14,357 nucleotides of DNA from Pseudomonadota bacterium (GTDB lineage: Bacteria > Myxococcota > Polyangia > Polyangiales > Polyangiaceae). Below, in pieces: positions 13,604-14,357 of this stretch (the first letter of the stretch is position 1; the number at the start of each line of letters is the position of its first letter). The translations under genes and the position numbers were made by a program. The notes under the pieces are model-generated. The model saw only the letters and a list, made by a program, of their open reading frames with translations. It was not told the DNA's origin and did not search any database. The DNA lies in the NCBI GenBank assembly GCA_023419055.1, contig JAEZYO010000109.1, positions 1-14,357 on the forward strand. The letters are read 5' to 3'.

Positions 13604-14357
13604 CTACGGCGAAAGCAATTCGAGCGGCTTTCGCAGCGATACCTCGGTGATCCGCGCCGGGGTCAGCCCGGCGCGCGTGAACCAGGCCTTGGTCATGATC
13701 CACCATTGCTCGACGCCGGGCTGGGTGGGTTGACCGAAATCGGAGCTGTAGACGAGGTTCCTCACGCGGCTCAGCACCTGGAAGAAGTCTTCTTCCGTCT
13801 GATACCCGAGAGTAACCGTGAGCGCCGTCTGCTCCACGTAAAGCCAGTCGTGGACGCCCAAGGGCTCGAGATCGGCGGCGCGCATCCCGGTGATCGGGTT
13901 CGCCGGTTGATTCAGGAGCAGCCGCACTCCGCCCTTCTTGGCGCAGAGCTCGATCAAGAGCTCGACTTCGCGCCGCGTGGCGTGCCCGGTCGAGAGCACC
14001 ACGGGCTCGCTCTGAGCCAGCTCGACCAGCGCTTCCACGCTCTTTGCGAGGCGGCCGTCCGCTCCGCAGACGGAGGCCGGCCTCATCCCGAACCTCTCGA
14101 CCGCGCCGTTGGCGTAGCGACGAGCCAACTTGCTCTTGTGCTCGCTTTCGACGACGGTCGGAAAGTCGACGATGATTCGACCCGCTCGCTCGGGTCGGTG
14201 CTGGCACAAACTTCGTGCAACCACGTCGACCGCGACGCCGCCCGCCACCGCGTTCAGCGCCACCGAGCCGAACACGGGAAACCCGAGCTCTTGAGCGACG
14301 CCCGCGACGGCGCAGGTGCAACCGAGGTGACTCCGCAGCACCACGCCTCCCCCGTAC
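13604..14357 (-). CDS. DUF6282-like TIM-barrel hydrolase, N-terminus cut by right edge
   Basis: The open frame runs to the window edge. The GTG at 14344 lies within sequence that should be internal (YGGGVVLRSH), so the true start and the expected N-terminal His-x-His motif lie outside. About 250 residues are visible. They show the barrel-strand pattern of amidohydrolase-like DUF6282 proteins: VVLRSHLGCT, VFGSVALNAVAGG, RIIVDFPTV, PVVLSTGHATRREVELL, RLLLNQPANPITGM, and a last strand SSDFGQPTQPG followed by the LTPARITEVSLRKPLELL helix. The His in STGH and the Asp in SSDFG are likely metal ligands. Substrate and pathway are unknown. It converges on the exonuclease gene with a 45-base gap. An N-terminally shortened protein starting at 14344 is possible but unlikely. 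Confidence 0.75.
   Translation of the reverse strand, partial: YGGGVVLRSHLGCTCAVAGVAQELGFPVFGSVALNAVAGGVAVDVVARSLCQHRPERAGRIIVDFPTVVESEHKSKLARRYANGAVERFGMRPASVCGADGRLAKSVEALVELAQSEPVVLSTGHATRREVELLIELCAKKGGVRLLLNQPANPITGMRAADLEPLGVHDWLYVEQTALTVTLGYQTEEDFFQVLSRVRNLVYSSDFGQPTQPGVEQWWIMTKAWFTRAGLTPARITEVSLRKPLELLSP

Overview
The window is GC-rich, densely packed chromosomal DNA. It most resembles a Myxococcota genome, probably the Sorangium/Polyangium side. This is inferred from gene content and not from a marker gene. The pointers are two Hanks-type Ser/Thr kinases side by side, one with a PEGA tail and one with a Pro-rich linker and a TonB/AgmX-like tail; an ATPase + J-like + RodZ-HTH fusion; a CAP-domain lipoprotein; and Ala/Pro/Ser-rich linkers. 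No rRNA, tRNA, transposase, integrase, CRISPR array or phage gene was seen. No stretch over 300 bases lacks a gene; the largest gap is 6565-6724.

Left part (1-5142). The 3' end of an AMIN-like gene enters from the left edge on the + strand. It converges on a minus-strand run of three genes, read from right to left: a TMTC-like GT-C glycosyltransferase with C-terminal TPRs, a CAP-domain (putative) lipoprotein, and tsaD (tRNA t6A synthesis). A strong intrinsic terminator for the left-edge gene lies inside the antisense 3' end of tsaD.

Middle (5206-8617). Diverging from the glycosyltransferase are two + strand kinase-family genes. The first has lost the DFG motif (Asn-Phe-Ser), so it is probably a pseudokinase. 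It has one membrane segment and a periplasmic PEGA domain. The second keeps DFG but is of the non-RD type (His-Cys-Asp), with one membrane segment and a periplasmic TonB/AgmX-like C-terminal domain. The 160-base gap between them carries a perfect 10-base inverted repeat close to the second start codon.

Right part (8655-14357). A translationally coupled minus-strand pair encodes a MinD/ParA-like ATPase fused to a J-like domain and a RodZ-type helix-turn-helix, followed by a second GT-C glycosyltransferase. Diverging from it is a coupled + strand pair: a DsbA-family thiol oxidoreductase and a DEDDh exonuclease. A DUF6282-like hydrolase, cut by the right edge, comes in on the minus strand.

The window shows no single obvious defence or biosynthetic cassette. 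The shared theme is the cell envelope and signalling: two GT-C enzymes, a surface CAP lipoprotein, two membrane kinases with periplasmic sensors or partners, a DsbA-like oxidoreductase and a MinD/RodZ-like positioning protein. TsaD, the exonuclease and the DUF6282 protein are housekeeping or unrelated functions.
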